Positions 12,721 to 24,089 of a stretch of DNA of 64,000 nucleotides are shown piece after piece. Where the stretch lies: NCBI GenBank assembly GCA_021234155.1, contig JAJEKV010000054.1, positions 5,631,962-5,695,961 of the forward strand. The letters run 5' to 3'. Every line of letters starts with the position of its first letter. Position 1 is the first letter of the stretch. This DNA comes from Isoetes taiwanensis. Its lineage: Eukaryota; Streptophyta; Lycopodiopsida; Isoetales; Isoetaceae. The notes below the pieces were generated by a model. It did no database searches. It worked only from the letters and a program-made list of their open reading frames with translations, and was not told where the DNA came from. The position numbers were made by a program, and so were the translations under genes.

Positions 12721-14030
12721 ATGGAGGACAGAGATATCAAACTAGATATTGTATTCTTGACATTTGTGCTACTTTGGCAGCTCTAGCCTGTAACGATGCA
12801 AGGGCCAAAAGGTACATATGGAGTTTCTTAGCTTTTCACCTTTCACTCATTGTACTCTTTTATCCTTGATCAAATGAAGAAGCAAAGGGGAAAGGTTCAG
12901 ATTTATAATCCTAGATTTATGCTTTTTACATGTATATACTGTATTTATACCACTTTTATACACAACATAGAATGAATGCACTCATAATAATGACGTATCA
13001 ACATTCAGGATGTAAATATCATTCTATCTTTCTTAATTCAAATGCTACTATAAGCCTATACATCTCTTTGTTGAGCATGTGATTTTCTTAAACTCTTTAT
13101 GGGTTCATCTAAGGTTTTAAGTTATGAAATACGGAGACTCGAACCTCTACTTAAATAATTCAATATCCTAATACGAAATTTTTTAACCAATACAACCAGA
13201 AAATAACGCGCTTATTGTTTTTATTAAAAAAAAAATTCATATGATAATCCATTCAATTGTTTTAGGGGTATATGGTCTATGGTCTCAAGATTAATGATTT
13301 ATGCATTCATATCAGTTCCCCTGGAACCCTCTGTTATTTTGTGTTATATATTCATAGCCTCAATATTTTCAAATTGAAGTGCCAAATCAAATTGGATGAA
13401 GAAGCATTATATGCACATGTCCAAAAGCTATTGGTAATATGTAACTTGGTAAAGCTTCAAAGATAAGCAAGTGCATATTGATTTGTTGTACATGTGCCAT
13501 CCCATCATAGATAGGCTACATAAACATCAGATCCAAGATTCATGGAGTTATTTTGCTCACTTTGCTTGCTTCTCATTCTCAAGAAGGAAGCCTGAATTTT
13601 GTTTTATTCTTCGAAGGTCAGAAAGCACTAGGAATTTACAAGAAAAGACGAGGATTTTAGGCAACCAATATGGTAGAGCAGAGCTCGATGGTGAACTGAG
13701 CACATCAAGTTGTAGAATTTTTTCTATTTTATTTTATCTTTGGGGGGTGGGGTTTGGGGATGCGATCTGAAAATTTGAAGATCTTGCATATGCCTTGTAA
13801 AATTTCACACATGTGGACTGGCAAGTGGATATGCTAGAATTGCCAAAAAGTTCTGCCCTCCCATAAGACAAGCTTGAGAACCAAGGCACGATAAGATTAC
13901 TAAGAATATTGCTTGCATTTATTTGTTATCTTTGTATATCTTGTCAATTAGTCGTCAATGTATGCAAGTCACAAGCATTGAATTGCGTAGGGTGTGAATC
14001 GAGTAAGCAGCCTTTGTTCCAAAGGACCAA
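12721..14030. other. AT-rich spacer, no gene recognised
   Basis: Only short ORFs occur here (for example 13272-13466 and 13471-13770 on the plus strand, the latter 99 codons), and they have no known motif. No RNA gene or repeat was recognised. Confidence 0.5.
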
Positions 14031-14039
14031 TACAAGTTT

Positions 14040-14275
14040 GTAGTGGGAACTCAAGGAGTGGGGACCCAGGGGGGTTCACGGCAGCCTCTTTTCAAGAGTG
14101 GAGAACCAGGGGGTTCACGGCAGCCAAGCTTGGCCTCTCTTTCAGGATTGGAGAACCCAGAGGGTTGATTAAGGCACGAATGACTCCTTGAGTCTCCTGC
14201 CCGCCTCAAACTCAAGGAGTGAGGATGTCAAGGGGTTCACGATAGCCAAGCTTGACCACTTTTGAGGCGTGTAAT
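14040..14275. repeat. Degenerate short tandem repeats
   Basis: The phrases GGGGTTCACGGCAGCC, GGGGGTTCACGGCAGCCAAG and GGGGTTCACGATAGCCAAG recur, each near AAGAGTGGAGAACC or AACTCAAGGAGTG. The spacing is about 50-70 bp with three to four decayed units. Origin unknown. Confidence 0.6.
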
Positions 14276-14814
14276 AACTAATGTTTCCAGCAATCTATGA
14301 TCAGAATCTGCTACTAAATGAGATATACTCAGCCAGCAATCTAGTCTATTTCCTTCTTACAGGATGATGATGTGTACATTAATAGAGGATGTTATATTGG
14401 TGGAGGATGTTATACTAGAAAAATGCCTATGCTTCATATTAGAGATGATGTATGTGATACTTGAACTCCGTAAACACTTGTTCACCACATATTGTGGCAA
14501 TAAATTTTTGTAATTTTTGCAAATAGCCTAATTAATTGTGGCCTTCATTCTTAAAAAACACCTATCGGTGTTACATTGATTTGGCTACCATAACATTCTT
14601 GAGTAGATCAATTGACATGATCTCAGGTCCACTATTGACTACAATCATATCATGCTTGTGGTTAATTTCATTATCAGTTCTAGAATCAATCATTGAATAC
14701 AGAAGCTCTACCTCGTCTTCATTTGAATCATCATCCCTTTTTGGCTTTTCTTCTTCTCTTGTAAAGTGAATGCAGAAGCACGTCTCCTTCTAACCCCTCC
14801 TCTTCCTCTTTGAT

Positions 14815-15640
14815 TTGTACTTCCTAAACCACCTCTGCTTCTGCCTAGTATGGTGGAATATGTGTAGGTGGTTGAGCAGGATAAGCATATGGTCAAGCAC
14901 TTCCGGGTACCAGATACTAGGGATGAGGAGGTCGACTCAGACCATCTACTACTTTACTTGCAGCTGGCTTGGCAGACTGTTCGAACCCCCTCAGCTCCTC
15001 GCATGCCTCAGCTGCAATTGGATTATGACCATGCAATGGCTTACACTCAAATGCTCACAGATGACTTGGCGGGAATTTTGTAATACCCTACACTAGAGCA
15101 ACAGATGGGCTAGTTGATTGACGTACTCCAGACTGCTGCAGAAAGGTGCTTTGGGACAAGCTGCCCTCGATGGACCTCGAGAACCACAATCTTCACATGT
15201 AACCAGTGATTTGATGCTAAGTGCAAGGAACACGAATGCTGGCTTCGCCAGGTCACAGTCCCTGCTCTACATCCACATGCGGTCAGACAGTACCGCGCCT
15301 TCTTTAAGACTAAGAAAGTCAGGTACATTGTGGAGCATCAAAGGGAAACGTTCTACATCTTGGACTGTCATCTCAGGATCTTCTGGCAAAGGGTACTCAG
15401 AAAGCTTACCCCCGTAGGAAGGCCCGATGCTGGAAATCACATGGGTAGATGTGGTCCAGGGCTTATAGCATCTTGCTAATGGAAAAGCGCCAGACATGAA
15501 TGATATGTAGGCAGAGTTGATCAAGTGGGCAGGGTCGTCCATAGTACCGGTCCTAACCGCCTTGTTCAACAAATCCACCACCAAAGTTATGCTGCAATTC
15601 TGTGGTTGGTATATCATTGTGCAATAGGTGGTCATGATAG
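14815..15640. pseudogene. Unassigned coding-like remnants
   Basis: A plus-strand frame (14868-15083, 71 codons) and a minus-strand frame (15635-15267, 122 codons) have protein-like composition but no motif I recognise. They may be pieces of a transposon-encoded protein, given the surroundings. No function is proposed. Confidence 0.3.
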
Positions 15641-16580
15641 TTTATGGGTGTTATCTTATTGTATATAATTATATGCATAGAGCTATGGTTGGAACTTCAC
15701 TCTTTTGAAGAGGTAAACATGTCTTCTGCTGTATCCCTTTGCTGTATCCCTTTGCCTTATGCTGTAAGCATGCCCTCTTCAAGGGATAAGTTCAATTTGA
15801 GCTTAGTTTCTTGTGATTTGAGTTTTATTCCTTTTCATTTTCCTCATCATGGTCCTTTAGTCATATATTGTAGCATTTCATGGTGAACTGGTCTGCTACA
15901 GAATTACAGATGCTTAAATTATACTACTTTTGTCTACTTTTGAGCTCGTATTATGTAGGAGCTGATTTTTGGACAGTTTTTTCGTTCAACTGTTTTAGTT
16001 AAGACAGACATCTTAACTTGTATGCTTTTCCGGCAAGACTTCTGGAAAGTGTATATTATTTTAACTCCATACATTAGATAGCCTTCTACTTGTACTTGTG
16101 GCATTTGCTAGTTGCCGAGTATGAAGAACTTATGGCATTTGCTACTTGCCCGATTATGAAGAACTTGATTTGGATGTTTGAAGAATCTAATTTGAATGGC
16201 AACACTTGTCCATGACAATCCTCAATGGGCATAAAATGTCTGATTTACTTGTAGTCTATAGCGCCCTAAACAATATCTTATCACATCTATATTTTAGTTG
16301 TAGTCCATAGCAACTTAAACAATACCTCACCACAAGTTGCGCGAACCTTTGCAACATTGGTATTTTCTATTATATCCCTAGCATATCTTAACATATATAA
16401 ACCTTATAGGTTACATTCTATGGTTCGATTATATGCTTAAAGGAGACCATATTGCAACGTTAGAGGCTACATATTGCAACATTAGGGGCCAACCCGGCAA
16501 ACACGTACTTCAATTGATGTTGACAATTGCTTCGAACTTAAGGATCTGCTTGAAGGACATCTTGAATACACCTTTCAAAA
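15641..16580. other. Non-coding spacer
   Basis: No gene, RNA or clear repeat was recognised. A local pair, GGCATTTGCTAGTTGCC and GGCATTTGCTACTTGCC at about 16099 and 16135, is a small tandem duplication. Confidence 0.5.
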
Positions 16581-16597
16581 AATTTTGATCAGATGTG

Positions 16598-16980
16598 GAA
16601 ACCCTTCCTATTTTCCTCCCGTTTATGGAAACCCTTCCTATTTTCCCATGGCATTGGAAAATAGGAAGGGTTTCCATATGAATTAAAATTTAAATTCTTG
16701 GGTGACGTGCATATTTATGAGTATGCGCCATTAATGCGCGACGTCTGTCTTGAAAAACGTGGTCAATAAAGAAATATTATAAATATTAAAAAAAGGGGTG
16801 GAAACCCTTCCCATTTTCCATGGAAACCCTTCCAGTTTTCAAGATGGGAAACCCTTCCCATTTTCCATGGAAACCCTTCCTAGTTTTAATGAAAGCGGGA
16901 AGGCGGAAAATAGGAAGGGTTTCCATAGAAATTTGGAAGGGCCTCCACGGAAAATAGGAAGGGTTTCCACGGGAGGCCGT
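16598..16980. repeat. Cluster of a 20-bp motif in direct and inverted copies
   Basis: The core GGAAACCCTTCC followed by an ATTTTCC tail (consensus GGAAACCCTTCCYATTTTCC) occurs about six times on the plus strand and about three times inverted (GGAAAATAGGAAGGGTTTCC) within 380 bp, at 16598-16680 and 16799-16976. Neighbouring direct and inverted copies can pair into long hairpins. The open frame over the second group is a translation of the repeat. A foldback element or MITE remnant is one possibility. Confidence 0.85.
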
Positions 16981-17767
16981 TCTACTTCATAATATTCTGA
17001 GCTCTTGTTCTTGTATATGCATTTGAAGAGACTACCCTAGCAATAAAAAGTAGAATTTATCAAACTTATTAAAAAATAGTCTGATATTTGCCAATTTTTT
17101 GCCGTCTGTAATCATGGTACTAAATTGTAACCCTTTCCAAAACTTTACAGATATTAGCAATTGATAATACTTTAGACTTATTCAGTAGTGCCCGCCTTTC
17201 AAAGATACAAATGTACACAAAATTTATGGAGCACTTTTATGAGCAAAAATGAATATAGCAAGGAACCAATGCATTATCCTCCTTGGTCACTTATTGAAAC
17301 AGGAGCATGTAACAAGATTAAGCAAATCTCAACGAGAATCATATGTATTAACATTCAAGGAAATAGAGGATCCAACCTTTAATCGCCAGCTTGGAGCAAG
17401 TAGTAACTAATAGATTTTAAAAGTAAATGAATTGAATAATCCTTCAAGATTTTTAACATTCCTGTTCAAAGCATTCTTTTAATCTCAGCTTGTGCACAAT
17501 TGAAACATGAAGGCTGAATAGATACCTCGCTACCACCTCAAGACCCAACTTGAGGACTTTAGAGTGTTCTTCGATCTAACACTCATTTCTTGCATGTTAT
17601 GTACGTTCATCTTGTCCATAATTTGGCATAAAGATCTTAGTGGCTAACACCTCAAGCTTGCAAGCTTTTCTTCCCAAGCCGAAGTTATAAAAAATAACAT
17701 CTCCCTCTGTTCACCGTCATCAAAGCTATGCTACTGCATAATTCGAACACGAGGGGCGTTGCAAACC
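16981..17767. other. Non-coding flank downstream of LSM12
   Basis: No gene recognised. The 3' UTR of LSM12 (minus strand) should occupy the upper part of this stretch. Confidence 0.5.
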
Positions 17768-19120
17768 TTATTGGCTACCACCACGAGCCTGTAACCTTTT
17801 CCTCTCAAGTTCAATCTGTAAAAACATCCAATATAACAAGTTATCGATGGCCGTGAAGCATCATTTGTATTAGCAGAATAAATAAAATTGTTCAATATGA
17901 GAAATAACAGAAAGCTACTGCTATTTTATTCCTTCCCCATATCTACATAAACTTGATCAGATAAGCCAATTACACATTAACCTTCTTTTATTACAAAGAA
18001 CAATACTGATGAGAATTATGTGAACTACTGGTTCTGCTAGATCGATCTGTATCATAATGTTAGCTACTTCCATGTCCTCACATCCCAAGCTGTAACTAAC
18101 AATCTTTAAATATAGACCTTTTCATTTTGTATCCCACACTCGAGGGTCTCATAAGATGATGCTATTCAGGTTACATGCATTTGCCTTTAAGTTGCATAAT
18201 CCACCACACAGTGAGCAACAAAAGCACCTTCCTGCTTAGATTACTGTCGTTTTACATATCCTCTTGAGAAAACATTGTACATCATTAACAGTAAAGTAGC
18301 TTGTCTCACCACTTTTTTCACACGTTCGTTTGCAGCTGGAGCACCCCCTATGACATTTTCTGGTAGGTAAGGTTCATTAACTCTGACATCATTCATCACC
18401 AAGATAGACGTCTTCTCCCATCGCACAGGAAGCCTGCAAGGAGAGATGCTTCATACTACTCTTCAAACAAATGCTTGTACCAGATAGTTAACTGAAAACA
18501 ATTACTGTATAGCAACGCATCCATGAAACCAAAAACGGCAGGCATTACTTACGTCTTAGATAATGCGTCAAAAATATCCTGAGCCTCTTGTGTCACTCCA
18601 ACACCAATGCGCTCTGCTTCTGCCTCAGCTTGCCTGTAATATTTTAGTTCCATCAGATGCTACTACATTCACCAGCCAAATTTTAGATATCAGTTGAATC
18701 TGATGTTACCTCAGGGCGGATTCTTCTCTGGCCTGAAGACTTTTTATGTCAAGATAGAGATTTTTGAGTTCAAATGGGTCTTCCGACTGCCGAAGCAAGG
18801 TAAAATCTTTTATATAACTGGTTTTCAAGAAACGAACATTCCCACGGACTCCAGTAGTTCCAGTTTCTTGTGCAGTGGAGTTAAAGACACCAAATGATAT
18901 AACAACTTTTTCATGACGCAAATTAGGGTTTGCAAATGGCCCAAGAAAATATAGGGCAGATGAAGTAGAAACACAATTAAATATAAAGGATATGAAGCAC
19001 AACTATATTTGAAGTCTTGTCATATGTAAGAACATGCCCTTGAAGATCGTCACCAAGAGTAGTACGAATGGCTAAATGGCAGCCAACGACGAAATCACCA
19101 CTGCTAACCGTGGTATCCAT
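17768..19120 (-). CDS. LSM12: LSM12 homologue, five exons
   Basis: LSM12 proteins pair an Lsm-like RNA-binding domain with an AD domain and act in RNA metabolism and translation control with ataxin-2-type partners. The exons on the minus strand are 19120-18994, 18869-18710, 18633-18553, 18433-18310 and 17815-17768, giving 540 nt or 179 residues. Exon 1 begins MDTTVSSGDF and carries the Lsm part (VGCHLAIRTTLGDDLQGHV). Exons 2-4 carry the AD domain: SYIKDFTLL, LDIKSLQAREESALR, AERIGVGVTQEAQDIFDALS, RWEKTSILVM and PYLPENVIGGAPAANERVKK. Exon 5 ends IELERKRLQARGGSQ. Introns 2-4 are GT-AG. Intron 1 fits no GT-AG choice in phase, but an AT-AC choice joins the halves exactly at VVL-QETG, as the family predicts. 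Length and motifs are complete, so it is likely functional. Confidence 0.93.
18870..18993 (-). other. U12-type AT-AC intron 1 of LSM12
   Basis: On the minus strand the 124-bp intron starts ATATCCTTTA, matching the U12 donor consensus ATATCCTT. It ends in CAC, with a branch-site-like TCTTTAACT 9 nt before the end (consensus TTCCTTAAY). The flanking exon phases (1 and 2 nt) join in frame only with these ends. It would be removed by the minor spliceosome. Confidence 0.88.
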
Positions 19121-19700
19121 AGTGCTTATTTTGCAGGCCAAAAGGCAGCACTGCTAATGCGAACAACTACGTTACCTTTAAAAAAGAAGCTGCCGGAAAT
19201 CTGAGAGCTGCTACCGAGCCACCAATGCGACCTCGTCATAACTAGAAATCGCCCATCTGGGATCGAGCACTGCCCACAACACAAGGAGCTTAACCATGGG
19301 CCACCGGAGTAAGGGGCGCCATGGCAAAGGAGCCCCTACTGTCCTTGACGACAACACTCTCCAGCTGATGCTAATACTTACCCTGCCTAATGATTCGGTC
19401 CTTTTAGGTATGCTCCTACATATATATACCCCCAAATTATATTGTCATTAACTAATGCATGAAATTTAACATTAATTATCCAGGTTGTGATGATTCATAT
19501 CTTTAGTTTTTGCATGTATCTTTCTTCCGTATAGGGGAATGGCCCTCAGGCCTTTAGGCTATTTCTTGACCTAGAAAAAGGGCTCGACACCAAGAGAGCT
19601 CTTTGAATGGGCCAGAAAATAGTCCAAAGGGCCAATCGCCGAATGTGAAGGGCAGGGAGGCTACTTTCAATCGTAAATCACTGCCACATGAATGATCTAG
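19121..19700. other. Upstream flank of LSM12
   Basis: This should hold the promoter and 5' UTR of LSM12 on the minus strand. The frame at 19435-19211 (-) has no recognised motif. No element could be assigned. Confidence 0.4.
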
Positions 19701-19711
19701 ATTTCGCATGT

Positions 19712-19835
19712 TGCAGAATGTGGAGCCGCGGCGGAACGAATTCCAGAATGTGAAGCAGCGTGGAATGAATCCCCAGAATGTGAAGCAGCGACAAAACAAA
19801 TCCCATAATATAGACCAGCAATGGCAGCACAATTG
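19712..19835 (+). repeat. 36-bp minisatellite, in-frame
   Basis: Three to four decayed units of about 36 bp share CAGAATGTGAAGCAGCG. The plus-strand frame reads QNVEPRRNEF, QNVKQRGMNP, QNVKQRQNKS and HNIDQQ, a 12-residue repeat. There is no flanking domain to show a real gene. Confidence 0.7.
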
Positions 19836-20900
19836 CAGGAGAGATCCACAAAAAGAATTGTTGACACGTGCCAATGTCCTATTAGCTCATACATAGTCTG
19901 GCCATCCTTTACATATTGGTATTTAATTGCTAAAGGTTAGGGGTATAATTTATTCAAACCTTTGCAAAGGAGTGCCATGTGATCCAAATGGCGGTGGCAG
20001 TCCCTTAGTCAGAGATCCTATATTGATGATTTGCAACAATGCATAAGCATTCAGTGATGAAACAAGAATTTGTTCAAGTTCGAAGTTGTAACGGGCCCAT
20101 GGTAGACCGCTCGAGTATTTGAATTTTGAATGTGCCTGTGGGGCGTTACTGAGACACCGGCATAAATGGGTAGAAGCGACTATTCATAAACTGTTAGAAT
20201 TATTAGCCAACTAGATGCTTCAACTTGAAACAGGCTTCAACTACCTTTGCAAATCAAGACAACAAGTCAAATAATATCTTAGATCAATATATGATCTATA
20301 CAACAAGCACTTATTTGAAATTAAGCATGAATTTCCTATGGAAATTCAAGGATGCAAAGGAGCCACAATATGGTCCCTAATCCTTTGCAATAAAAGGTAT
20401 TTCAACCTTTAGCTTAAAATCATAGTCATTAATGCTTCAATCTACTGTAGCTATGGGATTGCCTTAATCACTATAGCTATGCCCAAACACAAATGTTAAT
20501 GGCTTAAAACCTTATTCGATCTGCAGTCCGGGCACATCTCTAACACCAATGCCTTCATATTATATGCTGTACTCCGTCGGTTTAGCTCGGATAGAAGTTC
20601 TATCTTTAGATTTCGGTGGCTCTAAATATCCCACAGACATTATGCTTCAAATCCGGCATTTCCGAATTATCCCACAGGCGTTATACGTGAAGTTGGCTTG
20701 GGACCATTGGCCATTAAATCAATGTTAAATTATCAAACTTCCTTTCAATATTTTGAGCACCTAGTCTCCATGGTATCACCATAACATTCAAACGTTTATT
20801 CTTCAAACCACCTTAACCAAGTTAACCCAGTATGTTTTTGCTCTGACTTTAGCTTAGCTCTTTTCCTTCTGTCTGCAATCTCTGAGTTTAATTGCAAGAA
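19836..20900. other. Spacer, no gene recognised
   Basis: Unique-looking DNA between the minisatellite and the broken 3' end of the next retroelement. No ORF, RNA gene or repeat could be supported. Confidence 0.5.
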
Positions 20901-20904
20901 GAAA

Positions 20905-22611
20905 GATTCACATGATCATCAGCCAAACCATTGCCTTGAGGATAATAGGGTGTACTCTTTCGATGTTGGATGTGAAGATAATCCGTCAGCTCCTTGATGG
21001 TATGATTGACAAAATGCACGCCATGGTCACTAACAAGTTCCGTGGGACAACCAAAACGCGTGATGATGTGCGTGTAGAAAACCTTTGCCGTGCTGGCAGC
21101 AGTGTTGTCTGGAAGTGCACAAGCTTCGGCCCATTTGGTAGCATAATCCGTGATGACCAGAATATAGCGGGCACGGGTGTGCCGCGCCGGTGGGTCCATG
21201 GGCCCACAAAATCCATTCCCCATTTGCTGAAGGGATGTGGCGTGGCGACCGGCGTCAATGGAAGAGCGTCACAGGCCGTGGGCTTTCCCACACGCTGACA
21301 GACGTCACACGTGCGAGCATAAGCGTGGGCATCTTTGAAGAGCGTGGGCCAGAAATATCCCGCCAAAAAAATTTTGCGTGCCGTGGCGTCACCACTAAAA
21401 TGACCACCACCAAGCCCATCGTGGGCTTGTCGAACAATATCGGGCACCTCGTGAGGGAGGACACAACGATGGAGGACCAGGTCTTTGCCTCGTTTGTACA
21501 AATGGCCTGCAACCATGGTATAGTCACGGACCTCTCTGAGAAACTGACGGTGGCGGGAGCGAAGCTTTTCTGGAGAGAGCGTCGGATCGGCGGGAGGAAG
21601 AGCACCAGTGAGAAGATATTGCTGAAAGTTATGAAACCAATGTGGCGTGGCCGTGACCAGGAATAATTGAGCGTCTGGAAAGGCGTCCGAAACACCCGTG
21701 GAGGGATCATCCGTGTGGATGCGTGAAAGATAATCAGGCACCACATGCGATTTGCCAGCCTTATGAACAATTTCAAAGGGAGCAAACTCTTGCAGAAGAA
21801 GGACCCAACGAGCAATTCTACCCGTGAGCGTGGCTTTGTTGATCAAATAAAGAAGAGCTTGATGGTCAACAAATAACTTAATCTGGCTACCCAACAAATA
21901 ATGTCTGAAACGTTGGACACAGAAAACTAAGCCCAAAGCTTCGCGTTCTGTGGCAGAGTAGTTGCGTTCAGCAGGATTGAGTTTCTTGCTAGCATAGCGG
22001 ATTGGTTTATCCGTGGTTTCATCATAGGCTTGAGAGAGAACAGCACCAATGGCAAAAGCAGAGACGTCAACATGAACGTGGAAGGGCTTGTCCCATTGAG
22101 GAGGAACAAGTATTGGGGCCTGAGTAAGTAACAGCTTCAACTTCTGAAAAGCAGCTTCCGCTTGGGGATTCCAAGCCCAAGTGGATTCATCACCCGTGAG
22201 TTTATGAATGGGATCAGCTATGGCTGCAAGTCCAGGAATGAAAGTGGAATAATAATTAACCTTACCCAGGAAAGAGCGTGTCTCTTTGATATTAGATGGT
22301 GCTTGAGCTTTCAGTACACAACTGATTTTAGCGGGATCCGTGGTGATGCCTTCTTGACTGACCACATGACCCAACAGAACACCTGAGGTGACACAAAAAG
22401 TACACTTCTCAGGATTGAGACTTATGCCAGATTCATCACATTTTTGAAAGACAAGTTCCAATTTTTCCAAGTGATCATCCATGGAGCTGTAGGCGGAAAA
22501 ATCATCTTGAAAGATCTGAAGAAAATGTTTATCCTTCATAAAGTCTTGAAAGACAGAGAGCATGATGCGCTGAAAGGTTGAAGGAGAGTTTGAGAGACCA
22601 AAAGGGACCAC
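20905..22611 (-). pseudogene. Reverse transcriptase C-terminal half, RNase H and integrase
   Basis: This is the pol segment of the 20.9-26.9 kb element. On the minus strand it reads VPFGLSNSPSTFQRIM, IFQDDFSAYSSMDDH (catalytic DD), NPEKCTFC, FLGKVNYYSTFIPGLA, FHVHVDVSAFAIG (RNase H), YSATEREALGLVF, DHQALLYLINKAT, and the integrase zinc region HDGLGGGHFS with CDVCQRVGKP. FSKWGMDFVGP carries the first integrase Asp. A frameshift near 21223 moves the integrase core to another frame (111 codons, ending GNGLADDHVNLSS). The protein is cut before the catalytic Glu, so integrase cannot work. Confidence 0.92.
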
Positions 22612-24089
22612 CTTGTAGGCAAAAGTGCCCCACGGGTGGTGAAGGTAGTTTTAAGTTGATCTTCTTTCTTGATAGAAATTTGATTGTACCCAGAGAAATC
22701 ATCCATGAAAGAGTACATCTCATGACCAGCAACTTCTTCAAGAACCTGGTCGGTGAAGGGAAGCGGAAAATGATCACGCTCCGTGGCTTGATTGAGTTTG
22801 CGGTAGTCCACACAAACACGGATCTTACCATTGTGTTTGAGAGCAATGACGATGGGGCTCACCCACTCAGAATGTTTGACCTCATAAATCAGGCCAGCAG
22901 CCAAGAGTTTGTCAATTTCAGCCTTGACGCGGTCACGGTAATTTGGGTTGAGCCTATACTGTCGTTGCTAGATTGGGCGTGCATCAGATTTGGTAGGAAT
23001 GGTGAGTTCCCCCAATTCTGTTTTGATACCTCGAAGGTCTTTGTAGCTCCAAGCAAAAATGCGTTTGAAATTCTTGAACAGCGTCACAGCGCGTGCTTTA
23101 TAGGTCGGTGGAAGTTTAGCAGCTAAGCGGACAGGTTGATTGTTTCCAATATCCACGATTTCCACTTCTGGAGTTTGAATATGAGGAACAACCTCCGTGT
23201 CCTGAACCTGATGAGCAGGAGGTTGAAGCATGACGGGAGGAGCAGCATTTTGCGTGGTGAAGAAAAGAGGCTGTTGAGCGTCATCAAGCAAGGGTTGCTT
23301 CATGACGGCATGAACATCTACTGTCTCTGAGGAAGGAAGTGGATCAGAAAAATGATCAAGACGTTGAATGCGATTGCAGGAAGCCAGGTAAGGGTCCAAA
23401 AGAGCCGCCACAGCCTGGTCCGGATCGAGCGTCATGTCACCCCAAGGATCAGCATACTCAGGGTAAGAGGAGAGAGGGAGACCCGCTGGAGGAGCTTGAA
23501 CATGATAAATATTTTGGGCTTCTTCAGAGTCAGTGTCAGAGATGGAAGGTTCAGCATTCTCAACAGAGATCAATTGGCCAGTTTCCAGATCCATGGTGGC
23601 ATTTAGATGGCCATCAGTGATAACTAGTTGATCCGTGGCCCAGTAATGAATACTCTTTGCCTGTCGGAGAAAAGGTCTTCCAACCAGCATTTCATAGTCA
23701 CCAGGATCCTCTCCTGCTTTCCAAACACCAAATTCCAAGGGGAATTTGAGATCACCAATGCTGATATGTAGAAGAGGAGTGACACCTTGAGGTCGCGTGA
23801 TATGACCATTGGCCAACTTGATGTCATAAGGGGCACGGTACAATTGTTTGATGCCCAATTGCTTTCGGAGCTTATCTGTAATGAGATTGACAACACTACC
23901 ACCATCAATTTGGACATGATTGATATGTTGATTGCCCACCGTGGCATGCACCGTGGGTGTTGAAGTTGCAACAGCTCCAACCAGAACCGTGGGAAGAGGT
24001 AACTGATCTTTGAGAGCCGGACAGAGTTTCAAAATGGTGGCCAGGCTCAAAGGAATCTTAATCTTGGCAAGTTCTTCCTGAAGTTCCAA
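22536..24089 (-). pseudogene. Aspartic protease and reverse transcriptase N-terminal half
   Basis: One minus-strand frame covers 24089-22968, then a TAG at 22970-22968, then continues at 22904-22536. The protease site is HVQIDGGSVVNLITDKL; the usual DSG/DTG is DGG in both copies of this family here. The linker reads HINHVQ, FAWSYKDLRGI and GELTIPTKSDARPI. After the stop come EWVSPIVIALKHNGKIRVCV, DYRKLNQAT, FPLPFTDQVLEEV and MDDFSGYNQI. Gag above it is in another frame and overlaps by 43 nt, which could reflect normal -1 frameshifting in this family or simple decay. Confidence 0.9.
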
